DNA of 64,000 nt from NCBI GenBank assembly GCA_046350255.1, contig JAXMAV010000016.1, forward strand, positions 169,835 through 233,834, in the 5' to 3' direction. Numbering within the stretch: position 1 is the first letter of the stretch; the number at the start of each line of letters is the position of its first letter. The stretch comes from CALDUY01 sp046350255 (GTDB lineage Bacteria; Planctomycetota; Planctomycetia; Gemmatales; Gemmataceae). Below the pieces are notes generated by a model that saw only the letters and a list, made by a program, of their open reading frames with translations, made no database searches and had not been told where the DNA came from. The position numbers and the translations under genes are program-made. Of the stretch, positions 8,871-20,076 are shown one piece after another.

Positions 8871-11741
8871 ATGAGGGTTCGTCGCCGCGCCTGGCTGCTT
8901 GAGTCGCTCGAGTCGCGCTGCACGCCGGCTACCTTGCCCGCTGGCTTCATCGAGGAAGTGATGGCCTCAGGCCTGCAGGACGCCACCGCCATGCAGTTCG
9001 CTCCCGATGGCAAGCTCTTCGCCCTCGAACAGGCCGGCACCCTCGAGGTCTGGGACAACGGCGTCCGCGTGCAGGCCGATTTCTTCGCCGATACGCCCCT
9101 CGCCACCAACACCATCAGCGAGCGCGGCCTGCTCGGCATCGCCTTCGACCCCGACTACGCCACCAACCGCCACGTCTACGTCTACTACACCTCGCCCGAC
9201 GGCGACTTCCACAACCAGGTCAGCCGCTTCACCGCCAACGCCGCCGGCGACCGCGCCCTGCCTGCCTCCGAGGTAGTCCTCTGGACCGGCGACCCGCACT
9301 CGGCCGGCAACCACAATGGCGGCGCCATCCATTTCGGCCCCGATGGCAAGCTCTACATCGCCACCGGCGACAACGCCACCGGCACCACCGCGCAGAGCCT
9401 CACCTCGCTCCACGGTAAGATGCTCCGCCTCAACCCGGATGGCAGCATCCCCGAGGATAACCCCTTCTTCGCCCAGACCACCGGCCGCTTCCGCGCCATC
9501 TGGGCCCTTGGCCTGCGCAACCCGTTCACCTTCGCCTTCCAGCCCGGCACCAGCCGCCTCTTCATCAACGATGTCGGTCAGAACACCTGGGAAGAAATCA
9601 ACGTCGGCGTCGCCGGCGCCAACTACGGCTGGCCCGGCGTCGAGGGCCCCGCCGGCACCCCACCCACTTCCCCCGGCACCTACCGCGCCCCGCTGTACAC
9701 CTACGATCACGGCGGGGCCGCTCCCAACGGCGCGGCCATCACCGGTGGCGCCTTCTACAACCCCGCCGTCAACACCTTCGGCGCCGCTTTTCAGGGCGAC
9801 TACTTCTTCACCGACGTCGGCGCCGGCTGGATCTACCGCCTCGACTTCAACCCCGGTTCCAACTCCTTCGCCGCCGCCCCTGTGCCGTTCGCCTCCAACC
9901 TCACCGCCCCGGTCGACCTGAAGGCCGACTCCGCCGGCAATCTCTACTACCTCAGCCGGGGCGAGGGCCGCGTCTACCGCATCACCCCCTCGCCGCGCCC
10001 GATCATCAACACCAGCCCCGCCAGCCAGACCATCACCGTCGGCCGTCCCGTGTCGTTCACCGTGGCCGCCTCCGGCGACAACCTGCGCTACCAGTGGCAA
10101 CGCGCTGACGCCGCCACCCCCACGCGCTGGGCCCCCATCTCCGGCGCCACCGCCGCCACGTTCTCCCTGCCGCGCACTGCCTTGACAGATAATGGAGATC
10201 GCTTTAGGGTGATTGTCGGTAACCGCGGCGGCTCCGTCGCCAGCGCCGTCGCCACGCTGACCGTCACCCCGGACCGCGCCCCCTCCGCCGAGATCAACAT
10301 CGTCTCCGGACTGCGCGACGGCAAGTTCGACGCCGGCACCGAGATCGCCTTCTCCGGCACCGCCGCCGATCCCGAGGATGGCCCCCTCGGCGCTGCTTCC
10401 CTGCGCTGGCGCGTCGATTACCTCACCAGCATCCGCGCCGGTGACCTCGACCGCGACGGCCTGCCCGGCCTCACGCGCCCCTTCGTCCAGCCGTTCTCCG
10501 GCGCCGACGCCGGCACGTTCACCCCCGCCACCACGGGCCCCTACACACTCACCGATGTCGCTTACGTCATCCGCCTCACCGTGACCGATAGCGCCGGCCT
10601 TCGCTCCTCTCGTGCCCTGGTGATTCAGCCCAACACCATCCGCCTGACCCTCGCCGCCAACGTCCCTGGTCTCACGCTCACGCGCGATGGCCAGCCAGTC
10701 GTCGCCCCGGTCACCTTCTCCAGTGTCGTCGGCTTTGAACGCCCCCTCGGCGCGGCTGCCACCCAGAGCCTCGGCCCGGTCAGTTACGAGTTTCTCAACT
10801 GGTCCGACGGCGGCGGACCAAGCCATGTCGTGGCCACTCCCGCCACCGACACCACCTACACCGCCGCCTACCGCGCCGTCTCCACCTCGGGGACCATTCG
10901 CGTCGAGGCCGAGTCCTTCACCCTCACTGGCTACCAGCGCGTCTCCGCGCCGTTCGCCTATGGTGGCCGGTTCATCCAGGCCACCGCCGACACTGCCTCC
11001 GCACGCGGCACCTTCTACGGGCCCGATGGCCGCTACCGCATCTACGCCGTCGTCTTCGACGAAACCGACGGCGAATCCCAGATGGAGATGCGCCTCGGCG
11101 GAAGCTCCATCGCCACCTGGACCCTCGACGAAAACAGGGGCAGCCACCTGGCCAACGCGCAAACCCGGGTGATGCGCAACCTCGGCCTGCACGACATCAC
11201 CCAGGGCACCACCATCGAGCTACTCGGTCAGCGCGACGGCAACGAACTCGCTCGCTTCGACGCCCTCCTGTTTGTCCCCGTCGCGGGGGACCTCGTCCGC
11301 GCCATCAACGCCGGAGGCGGAAACGCTGGCCGCTTCGAGTCCGACACCAGCTTCGATGGCGGCGTCACGCCAAGTAACCCCACCCCGGTGAATGCGGCCG
11401 CCGTTTCTCAGCCCGCCCCCACCGCTGCCTACGCCACCTGGCGCGCCGCCGATCTCTTCCGCTACACCCTCGATGGCCTGTCGGTGGGCGCCACCTACCT
11501 GGTCCGGTTGCACTTCGTCGAACACGTCGCCACCGCCGCCGGCCAGCGCGTCTTCTCTGTCGAGGCCAACGGCACCACGGTCATTTCCGACCTCGACGTC
11601 TTCCAGCAGGCCGGCGGCCGTCACCGCGCGATTGCTCGCGAGTTCACCGCCACCGCCGACGCCTCGGGCAACCTCGTCCTCGACTTCCGCGCCAGCGCTG
11701 GCCGCGCCATGCTCAGCGCCATCGAGGTGTTCTCGGTTTAA
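8871..11741 (+). CDS. PQQ-dependent sugar dehydrogenase-like propeller with Ig-like and malectin-like C-terminal domains
   Basis: This 956-residue protein opens with the planctomycetal leader RAWLLESLESRCTPATLP. Residues about 20-385 form a glucose/sorbosone dehydrogenase-type propeller: RGLLGIAFDPDY, NHNGGAIHFGPDGKLYIATG (region of the catalytic His) and ALGLRNPFTFAFQPGT. An Ig-like domain follows, then a PKD-like segment (DGKFDAGTEIAFSGTAADPE), a carbohydrate-binding-like region (VEAESFTLTGYQRV) and a C-terminal malectin-like domain ending in AIEVFSV. It is likely exported and may oxidise sugars at the cell surface, although loss of activity cannot be excluded. The start has GAGAAAGG about eight bases upstream. 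The downstream gene is a paralogue of its C-terminal half. Confidence 0.8.
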   Translation: MRVRRRAWLLESLESRCTPATLPAGFIEEVMASGLQDATAMQFAPDGKLFALEQAGTLEVWDNGVRVQADFFADTPLATNTISERGLLGIAFDPDYATNRHVYVYYTSPDGDFHNQVSRFTANAAGDRALPASEVVLWTGDPHSAGNHNGGAIHFGPDGKLYIATGDNATGTTAQSLTSLHGKMLRLNPDGSIPEDNPFFAQTTGRFRAIWALGLRNPFTFAFQPGTSRLFINDVGQNTWEEINVGVAGANYGWPGVEGPAGTPPTSPGTYRAPLYTYDHGGAAPNGAAITGGAFYNPAVNTFGAAFQGDYFFTDVGAGWIYRLDFNPGSNSFAAAPVPFASNLTAPVDLKADSAGNLYYLSRGEGRVYRITPSPRPIINTSPASQTITVGRPVSFTVAASGDNLRYQWQRADAATPTRWAPISGATAATFSLPRTALTDNGDRFRVIVGNRGGSVASAVATLTVTPDRAPSAEINIVSGLRDGKFDAGTEIAFSGTAADPEDGPLGAASLRWRVDYLTSIRAGDLDRDGLPGLTRPFVQPFSGADAGTFTPATTGPYTLTDVAYVIRLTVTDSAGLRSSRALVIQPNTIRLTLAANVPGLTLTRDGQPVVAPVTFSSVVGFERPLGAAATQSLGPVSYEFLNWSDGGGPSHVVATPATDTTYTAAYRAVSTSGTIRVEAESFTLTGYQRVSAPFAYGGRFIQATADTASARGTFYGPDGRYRIYAVVFDETDGESQMEMRLGGSSIATWTLDENRGSHLANAQTRVMRNLGLHDITQGTTIELLGQRDGNELARFDALLFVPVAGDLVRAINAGGGNAGRFESDTSFDGGVTPSNPTPVNAAAVSQPAPTAAYATWRAADLFRYTLDGLSVGATYLVRLHFVEHVATAAGQRVFSVEANGTTVISDLDVFQQAGGRHRAIAREFTATADASGNLVLDFRASAGRAMLSAIEVFSV

Positions 11742-11938
11742 TGCTCCGATCCGCAGCACAGCAGAGCGTCAGCGTCTCAGCCCGCCTGGCGCTCTAGCTT
11801 CTCATTCCCTCTCCAGCTTTCGGCCCCATTGTTGTTGTCGCCTGCGCTGAAGTGGATTATCATCCTCACTTACCTCCACACCCCGTTTACCCTGCGGTCC
11901 CCTTAGCCCAGCCCTCCTTTCGGGTAGAAAGGCTCCCC

Positions 11939-13660
11939 ATGAATCTCCGTCGGCGACCCTGGATGCTCGAACCCCTTGAGCCTCGCTGGAACCCCGTGAG
12001 CATCCCTACCGGTCTCCTCGACCGGTTGAACGCCGCCGGCCTGCCGCTCGGTCCTCTGACCCAGCTTATTGGGCACTCCCACACCAGCACGCCCCAGGCC
12101 CAGGCCCCCCGCGTCCCTGCTCCGGGGCAGGTTAGCCACCAGGCCAACAGCGCCCGTGGCGCCCTCGTGCAAGCTGTTGTCAACCAGGCACCGACCGTGA
12201 CCCTGGGTACGGTCTCCGGCCTGCGCGATGGCAAGTATGATGCCGGCAGCCAGTTCACCATCGATGGAAGCGCCACCGATCCCGAGGACGGCGCTCTCGG
12301 TGCCTCCAGCCTGCGCTGGACTGTTTTCTACGTGGCCAATCCAGGTACCCCCGACGTCGATCGCGATGGCCTGTCCGGACGCACGCACTCGCGCCAGGCG
12401 ATCTCTGGCGTTTCAACGCTTGCGTTCACTCCCCCCACCAATTCCGGTGTCAACAGTGCCAACGTCGCCTATTTCATCCGCCTCTCAGCACTGGATAGCT
12501 CCGGGAGGTTTGCTCCGGTCAAGACGTTGCGGATCAATCCCAACCTCGTCACTCTGACTCTGGCCACCAACGTCCCGGGTCTGAAACTGGCGCGGAACAG
12601 CAATATGGTCAGCACTCCCTCAAACTTCGTCAGCGTGGTGGGGCATCAATACCAACTGGTGGCCCCGGGCATAACCAACCTCGCCCCGGTTTCGTATGCG
12701 TTCGACAACTGGTCCCAGGGCGGTGACAACATCCAGTACATCAACGCCCCCGCCACCAGTACCACCTACACGGCAAACTACCGCGCCGTCTCCACTTCGG
12801 GCCCCATCGTCGTCCAGGCCGAGTCGCTGACCCTCAACGGTTATCAGCGCGTACCCCTGACCACTGCCTCAGGTGGGCAATTCATCAAGGCCACCGCCAA
12901 CATTGGCTCGGCTAGCGGTACCTTCAACGGGCCGGATGGCCGTTACCTCATCCACGTCGTTCCCTTCGACGAAACAGACGGTCAATCGCAGGTGGCATTA
13001 CGCATCAACAGCGTGCAAATCGCGTCGTGGATCCTCGACGAGAAACGCGGCAGCGCAGTACCCGATGCTAAAACGCGGGTGATGACCTATCTCGGATTTT
13101 TCGACCTGACCCAGGGATCCACCATCGAACTGAGGGGTCAGCGGAATGGCTCGGAGCTTGCTGCGTTCGACAACCTGGTGTTTACACCGGTAGACAGCAA
13201 GCTCGAGTTCGCCATGAATACGGGGGGAGGGTTCGTCGGTCGTTTCGAGGCTGACGCGGATTACAACATCCAGGAGAAGCTTAGTTTGGCGGTTCCTAGC
13301 TTCCTACCGACCAATCTGTCTCAGATCGCTAACCCAGCCAATAACAATGTCTACCTCAAACATCGCCTTGGCAGGGACTTTACCTATACCCTGCCGTACT
13401 TCAACGCTGCTACCACTTACCTTGTTCGCCTGCACTTCTCCTCAGATACGTATGTTGCTGGACAGGCCAACTTTAATGTTCTCGCCAATAACTCGGTAGT
13501 CATCAGCAATCTGGACCTCTTCACAGCGGCTGGTGGCGCTAAACGCGCGTTCAATCGCGAGTTCACCGTCCAGGCGAACAGTTCCGGGGCCATCGTCCTC
13601 CAGTTCGTGCAAAACTCTGGCGCAGCCATGGTGTGGGGTATTGAAATCTTCTCGGTCTAG
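11939..13660 (+). CDS. Paralogue of the upstream protein's C-terminal half (surface protein, malectin-like)
   Basis: 573 residues. It starts with the same leader type (RRPWMLEPLEPRWNPVSIP) but lacks the sugar-dehydrogenase propeller. From about residue 100 it aligns end to end with its neighbour: SGLRDGKYDAG versus SGLRDGKFDAG, YTANYRAVSTSGPI versus YTAAYRAVSTSGTI, LDEKRGSAVPDAKTRVM versus LDENRGSHLANAQTRVM, and both end WGIEIFSV/SAIEVFSV. This is a tandem duplication with domain loss or gain. The start is fixed by GTAGAAAGG about seven bases upstream. The last third uses noticeably more A/T-ending codons than neighbouring genes. Probable role: an exported glycan-binding or adhesive protein; no enzyme motif is visible. 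Confidence 0.75.
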   Translation: MNLRRRPWMLEPLEPRWNPVSIPTGLLDRLNAAGLPLGPLTQLIGHSHTSTPQAQAPRVPAPGQVSHQANSARGALVQAVVNQAPTVTLGTVSGLRDGKYDAGSQFTIDGSATDPEDGALGASSLRWTVFYVANPGTPDVDRDGLSGRTHSRQAISGVSTLAFTPPTNSGVNSANVAYFIRLSALDSSGRFAPVKTLRINPNLVTLTLATNVPGLKLARNSNMVSTPSNFVSVVGHQYQLVAPGITNLAPVSYAFDNWSQGGDNIQYINAPATSTTYTANYRAVSTSGPIVVQAESLTLNGYQRVPLTTASGGQFIKATANIGSASGTFNGPDGRYLIHVVPFDETDGQSQVALRINSVQIASWILDEKRGSAVPDAKTRVMTYLGFFDLTQGSTIELRGQRNGSELAAFDNLVFTPVDSKLEFAMNTGGGFVGRFEADADYNIQEKLSLAVPSFLPTNLSQIANPANNNVYLKHRLGRDFTYTLPYFNAATTYLVRLHFSSDTYVAGQANFNVLANNSVVISNLDLFTAAGGAKRAFNREFTVQANSSGAIVLQFVQNSGAAMVWGIEIFSV

Positions 13661-13663
13661 CGA

Positions 13664-15364
<1,701 letters not shown>

Positions 15365-15624
15365 GCCAGGATCACCGAAGGAGAGAGTGCAAGGTCACCA
15401 CGAGGTTGAACCCCATCACACCCTCCAGGGTAGCGACCATATGGCCCCCCTGGGAATGCCAGCGAGCGCCGATCCGCCCCCGGAGCGTTCGCCCCATCGC
15501 TAGATCCCGCACGATCAGCCGATCCCCCCCGCGCCGCTTCCTCCAGGTCTCTCTGCCCGCCATCCACCCTCGCTCCCTAGAATACGCCCATCTCCACCTG
15601 TCCTACCCCGGGTGATCGTTCATC

Positions 15625-18174
15625 ATGACTCTGCTCGCCGCTTTGCTGGCAGTCGCTGCCGCACCCCCGCCGCCCGCGCCCCATCTCACACCGTTCCCGG
15701 GATTGGTGGCCCGTTCCATCGGCCCCGCCACCATGGGCGGACGCATCCCCGCCCTGGCCGTCGATGAACGCCACCCCGCCACGCAATATGTCGCCACCGC
15801 TGGCGGTGGCCTGTGGAAGACCACCGACGATGGCCGCTCCTGGGCCTGTGTCTTCGCCGGCCGGCCTCATGCCTCCCTGGGCGCCGTCGCCCTCGCTCCG
15901 TCGAACCCTTCGGTCGTCTACCTCGGCACTGGCGAGGCCAACCCACGCAACAGCGTCTCCTGGGGTAACGGCGTCTTCGTCTCCACCGATGCCGGCCGCT
16001 CCTGGCGCCACGCCGGCCTCACTGCCACCCACCACATCGGCCGGATCGCTGTCCACCCTACCGATCCCCGCACCGCCTACGTCGCCGCTCTCGGCCATCT
16101 CTGGGGACCCAACCCCGAACGCGGCCTCTTCGTCACCCGCGACGGGGGCCGTACCTGGGAACACACGCTCAAACTCGATGCCGACACCGGCTGCATCGAC
16201 GTGGTGGCGCCCCCTGGGGACCCCTCCACCGTGTTCGCCGCCGCCTACCGCGTCCGTCGAGGCCCCTTCTCCGGCGGCAACCCGCGTCAGCAGTTCGGCC
16301 CCCTCGCCGGCATCTACCGCAGCCGCGATGCTGGCCGCACCTGGACGCGCCTCACGCGCGGCCTGCCCACCAACCAGATGGGCCGCATCGGCCTCACCGT
16401 CTCTCGCCGCGATCCACGCCTGCTTTTCGCCGTCATCCAGACTGACCGCACCGACACCCGCACCATCCCCGGCCAGGCCCCGGGCAAAGGCCCCGTCGAG
16501 ATCGGCGGCATCTTCGTCACCCGCGACGGCGGCGACTCCTGGGCCAAGGTCAACAACCTCTGCCCCCGCCCCTTCTACTTTGGCAAGCTCCGCCTCGATC
16601 CCACGGATGATTCCCGCCTCTATGTACTGGGCCTGCCCGTCTTCGTTTCCACCGACGGTGGCCGCACCTTCACGCCCGACGCCGCTCGTGGCGTCCACGT
16701 CGATCATCACGAGCTGTGGATCGACCCCGCCGACTCGCGCCATCTGATCCTCGGCAACGATGGCGGCCTGTACACTTCCCGCGACCGCGGCCTCGTCTGG
16801 ACCCACATCGCCAACCTGCCGATCAGTCAGTTCTACAACATCGCGGTGGACAGTCGCTCTCCCTACCACATCTACGGCGGTTTGCAGGACAACGGCACCT
16901 GGGGAGGCCCCAGCGCTACCTCCCACCCCGCCGGCATCTTCAACGCCGACTGGCGCCGGTTCCTCGGCATGGATGGCTTCCAGTGTCGCGTCCCGCCCGA
17001 TAATCCCAACCTCCTCTTCGCCGAGGGACAGTATGGCCGGCTCCATCGCATCGATGTCGCCACGCGCCGCGCCACCTCCATCCGCCCCTACTCCACCCGC
17101 AAGCCCACTCCCTCCTATCGCTTCAACTGGAACTCGCCGCTGCTCCTCTCGCCCCACGATCCCCGCGTGATCTACTATGGCGGCAACCACCTCTTCCGCT
17201 CTGGCGACCAGGGCAACACCTGGCGCGTCCTCTCGCCGGACCTCACCCGGGGCGGCCCCAACTCGCCAGCTACCGATCACACCCTCACCGCCCTCGCCGA
17301 GTCGCCCCGCCGTCCCGGCCACCTCCTGGCCGGCAGCGACGATGGCCTCCTGCACCTCAGCACCGACGACGGCTCCACCTGGACCGAACTCAGCAGCCGA
17401 CTCCCCGGCCTGCCCCCCGACGGCACCGTCACCTCGCTCGCCTGGTCGCCTCACGCCGCGGACACCGCCTGGGTGGCCATCACTCGCCACACGCGCGACG
17501 ACCGTCGCCCCCATCTCTACCGCACCGACGACCGCGGCAAAACCTGGCAGCTGGTGGCGCACAATCTCCCCGCCGAGGGCCCCATCCACGTCATCCTGCT
17601 CGACGAGCACAATCCACAGCTCGTCCTGGTTGGCACCGAGTTCGGCCTGTTCGCCTCGCTCGACCGCGGCACCCTCTGGAACCCCCTCACGGCCGCGCTC
17701 CCCCCCTGCGCCGTCCGCGACCTTGCCATCCAGCCCCGTGCCCGGGAGCTGGTCCTCGCCACCCACGGCCGCGGTCTGTACATCCTCGACATCGCCCCCT
17801 TGCAGGAACTCACCCCCGCCGTCCTGGCCCAGCCCGCCCACCTCTTCGACCCGAGGCCCGTCCGCCGCTCCGAGCCGACGAAGCCCGCCCCGATCCCCGA
17901 ACGCAGCTACCTGGGTGCCAACCCGCCCGCCGGCGCCATCCTGTACTACCATTTGCGCCAGGCGTTCCCGACCGCGCAGCTGGAGATTACCACCGAGGCC
18001 GGCCGTCTCCTCACCCGCCTCCCCGCCCCTTCCACTCCGGGCCTGCACCGCCTCGAATGGAACCTCCGTGACTCCACTGGGACCCTCGTCCCCCCCGGCG
18101 ACTACCGCCTCCACCTACGCCTCCCCGGCACCGGGTCCTCCACCACCCTGCGCCTCCGCGCCCCGGGTAGCTGA
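15625..18174 (+). CDS. Secreted BNR/Asp-box (sortilin-VPS10-like) beta-propeller protein
   Basis: 849 residues with a short hydrophobic N-terminus (LLAALLAVAAAPPPPAP) that could be a signal peptide. The body is built of Asp-box repeats of the form S-x-D-x-G-x-T-W: TTDDGRSW, STDAGRSW, TRDGGRTW, SRDAGRTW, TRDGGDSW, STDGGRTF, SGDQGNTW, STDDGSTW. This implies one or two seven-bladed propellers as in sortilin/VPS10 and xyloglucanase-type proteins. The C-terminal about 100 residues form a beta-rich domain (LEWNLRDSTG, LVPPGDYRLHLRLPG) like the FlgD-Ig fold seen after such propellers. No glycoside hydrolase catalytic pair can be named. Such proteins are often annotated glycosyl hydrolase, but a binding role is equally possible. 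Confidence 0.8.
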   Translation: MTLLAALLAVAAAPPPPAPHLTPFPGLVARSIGPATMGGRIPALAVDERHPATQYVATAGGGLWKTTDDGRSWACVFAGRPHASLGAVALAPSNPSVVYLGTGEANPRNSVSWGNGVFVSTDAGRSWRHAGLTATHHIGRIAVHPTDPRTAYVAALGHLWGPNPERGLFVTRDGGRTWEHTLKLDADTGCIDVVAPPGDPSTVFAAAYRVRRGPFSGGNPRQQFGPLAGIYRSRDAGRTWTRLTRGLPTNQMGRIGLTVSRRDPRLLFAVIQTDRTDTRTIPGQAPGKGPVEIGGIFVTRDGGDSWAKVNNLCPRPFYFGKLRLDPTDDSRLYVLGLPVFVSTDGGRTFTPDAARGVHVDHHELWIDPADSRHLILGNDGGLYTSRDRGLVWTHIANLPISQFYNIAVDSRSPYHIYGGLQDNGTWGGPSATSHPAGIFNADWRRFLGMDGFQCRVPPDNPNLLFAEGQYGRLHRIDVATRRATSIRPYSTRKPTPSYRFNWNSPLLLSPHDPRVIYYGGNHLFRSGDQGNTWRVLSPDLTRGGPNSPATDHTLTALAESPRRPGHLLAGSDDGLLHLSTDDGSTWTELSSRLPGLPPDGTVTSLAWSPHAADTAWVAITRHTRDDRRPHLYRTDDRGKTWQLVAHNLPAEGPIHVILLDEHNPQLVLVGTEFGLFASLDRGTLWNPLTAALPPCAVRDLAIQPRARELVLATHGRGLYILDIAPLQELTPAVLAQPAHLFDPRPVRRSEPTKPAPIPERSYLGANPPAGAILYYHLRQAFPTAQLEITTEAGRLLTRLPAPSTPGLHRLEWNLRDSTGTLVPPGDYRLHLRLPGTGSSTTLRLRAPGS

Positions 18175-18357
18175 CCAGCGTTCCCCTCACCGTGCCCGCA
18201 CCGCGAGAGGCCCATCCTTCTGACAAGGCGGACGCTTCCTGGCGCCTGCGCGCGTCTGTCTCTCACCAGATTCCGCGAGTGTTGTTTCCCCCCACCGTGC
18301 GATGCGGTAGAATATCTCCTGATCTCGGCTCAGGCTTGCTCTCCGCGAAGGTCCCCC

Positions 18358-18702
18358 ATGCCTCCCTCTTTTATCCTCATTCCCGGTCGGACTGCTCGCC
18401 AGGGAACCACCCTGAACGAGGGCAAACTGACCGATGACTATCGAGACGAGATCAGCACCTTGCAAGTCAACCCCAACGACCTGAAACGCCTGGGCATCGC
18501 CGCCGGCGACCGTGTCCGCGTTCGCTCCGAATTTGGCGCCGTTGAGGTCGTCTGCCAGGCTGCCAAGGAGGCCGACCTGCCCGAGGGGCTGCTCTTTCTC
18601 CCCTACGGCGATGCCTCCAGCCGGCTCATGGGAGCCGATACCCACGGCACCGGCATGCCCACGAGCAAGTGCTTCGACGTCGAGCTGGAAAAACTACCCT
18701 GA
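18358..18702 (+). CDS. fwdD: Formylmethanofuran dehydrogenase subunit D-like (molybdopterin dinucleotide-binding)
   Basis: 114 residues, close to archaeal FwdD/FmdD length. It begins ILIPGRTARQGTTLNEGK, matching the family's 'NTGRTxxQGxxxxxGK' opening. NPNDLKRLGIAAGDRVRV, SEFGAVEVV and the C-terminal LLFLPYGDASSRLMG-TGMP follow, the MopB C-terminal domain that contacts the pterin dinucleotide. In archaea FwdD closes the tungsto/molybdopterin pocket of FwdB. Here it sits 27 bases upstream of the B-subunit gene on the same strand, the partnership expected. AAGG lies five bases before the ATG. As I recall, the Methylobacterium Fhc complex has no such subunit, so its presence favours a cofactor-binding enzyme. 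Confidence 0.88.
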   Translation: MPPSFILIPGRTARQGTTLNEGKLTDDYRDEISTLQVNPNDLKRLGIAAGDRVRVRSEFGAVEVVCQAAKEADLPEGLLFLPYGDASSRLMGADTHGTGMPTSKCFDVELEKLP

Positions 18703-18729
18703 CAGGCCCACCGCCTGGAGATCCATACC

Positions 18730-20076
18730 ATGAGCGCGACTCCCGCCGCCCCCGCTCCCGCCTCGGCTCCCACCGAGCTGAAAGTGGTCAGCAACGCTAC
18801 CTGCACCTTCTGCGGCTGCGTCTGCGATGACATGGAACTGACCGTCGAGGGCAACCACATCACCAAGGCCAAGAACGCCTGCGTCCTGGGCAAGGCCTGG
18901 TTCCTCAACCACCACATCGAGAACCGCCCCGTCGCCACCATCGAGGGTAAGCCGGCCACCTTCGAGGAGGCCGTCGAACGCGCCGCCCAGATCCTCGCCG
19001 GCGCCCGCTACCCCATTATCTACGGCCTGTCCGACACCACCTGTGAGGCGCAGCGCGTCGCCGTCGCCATCGCCGACCGCATCGGTGCCTGCATCGATAC
19101 CACCACCTCCGTCTGCCACGGTCCCTCGGGCATGGCCTTCCAGGGGGTCGGTGAGGTTACCTGCACCCTCGGCGAGGTCAAGAACCGCGCCGACCTCGTC
19201 ATTTTCTGGGGCAGTAACCCCGCCGAGTCGCACCCGCGCCACTGGGGCCGCTACTCCACCATGCCCAAGGGACTCTACGTCCCCAACGGCCGGAAGGACC
19301 GCACCGTCGTCCTGGTCGACGTCCGCCGCAGCAAGAGTGCCCCCGCGGCCGACATCTTCGTCCAGGTCAAGCCGCGCAAGGACTTCGAAACCCTCTGGGC
19401 ACTTCGCGCCCTGGTCAAGGGGGTCGAACTCGATGATTCCATCGAGGCCGAGACCGGCGTGCCCCTCGCTCAGCTGCAAGATCTCGCCCGCCGCATGAAG
19501 GCCTGCAAGTTCGGCGTCCTCTTCTTCGGCATGGGCCTGTCGATGACGCGCGGCAAGCATCTCAACGTCGAGGCCGCGCTCTCTCTCGCTCAGGACCTCA
19601 ACGAGTTCACCCGCTTCTACGCCAAGCCGATGCGTGGCCATGGCAACGTCACCGGCGCCGATAACGTCGTCAGTTGGTCCACCGGCTACTCCTTTGGCGT
19701 CAGCCTCGGTCGTGGCTACCCGCGTTTCAACCCAGGCGAGTTCACCACCTCCGACACCCTTGCCCGCGGCGAGGCCGACGCCGGACTGATTGTCGCCTCC
19801 GACCCCATGGGCAACTTCTCGCAGCCCGCCCGCAATCACCTCGCCAGCATCCCCTACGTCGCGCTCGACCCCAAGGAGTCGCCCACGACGCGCCACGCCA
19901 CCGTCGCTTTTACCACTGCGACCTACGGCATCAACGTCCCCGGCACCGTTTACCGCATGGATGACGTGCCCATCCCCCTGCGTCCCGCCTTCGAGTCGCA
20001 GTATCCCTCCGACGAAACCGTCCTCAAGGCCATCGAGAAGCGCATCCGCGAGATCCAGACCAGCGCTACGAACTAA
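18730..20076 (+). CDS. fwdB: Formylmethanofuran dehydrogenase subunit B-like
   Basis: 448 residues, molybdopterin oxidoreductase fold. The N-terminal CTFCGCVCDDMEL (Cys25, 28, 32) plus Cys51 gives the CX2CX3C...C [4Fe-4S] motif. TTSVCHGPSG (Cys129) matches the position of the metal-ligating Cys/Sec of archaeal FwdB. Downstream, VIFWGSNPAESHPRH is the pterin-binding strand region. In methanogens FwdB interconverts CO2 and formate, which FwdA then condenses with methanofuran. In aerobic methylotrophs the FhcB homologue is thought to be catalytically dead. Retention of all these residues here suggests an active site. FwdA, FwdC and formyltransferase genes are not in the window. The 3' end overlaps the convergent CitG-like gene by 11 bases. 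Confidence 0.9.
   Translation: MSATPAAPAPASAPTELKVVSNATCTFCGCVCDDMELTVEGNHITKAKNACVLGKAWFLNHHIENRPVATIEGKPATFEEAVERAAQILAGARYPIIYGLSDTTCEAQRVAVAIADRIGACIDTTTSVCHGPSGMAFQGVGEVTCTLGEVKNRADLVIFWGSNPAESHPRHWGRYSTMPKGLYVPNGRKDRTVVLVDVRRSKSAPAADIFVQVKPRKDFETLWALRALVKGVELDDSIEAETGVPLAQLQDLARRMKACKFGVLFFGMGLSMTRGKHLNVEAALSLAQDLNEFTRFYAKPMRGHGNVTGADNVVSWSTGYSFGVSLGRGYPRFNPGEFTTSDTLARGEADAGLIVASDPMGNFSQPARNHLASIPYVALDPKESPTTRHATVAFTTATYGINVPGTVYRMDDVPIPLRPAFESQYPSDETVLKAIEKRIREIQTSATN

Noticed and set aside
15395..15420. GAGGTTGAACCCC resembling a tRNA T-loop
   Set aside because: No acceptor stem, anticodon arm or D-arm can be folded around it.
15577..18114. Minus-strand ORF of 845 codons antisense to the BNR protein
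   Set aside because: It mirrors a clear Asp-box protein on the plus strand and has no motif or ribosome site; a by-product of codon bias.
18307..18312. TAGAAT as -10 of the fwdDB operon
   Set aside because: The only -35-like element (TTGTTT) stands about 20 bases away, too far for a confident promoter.
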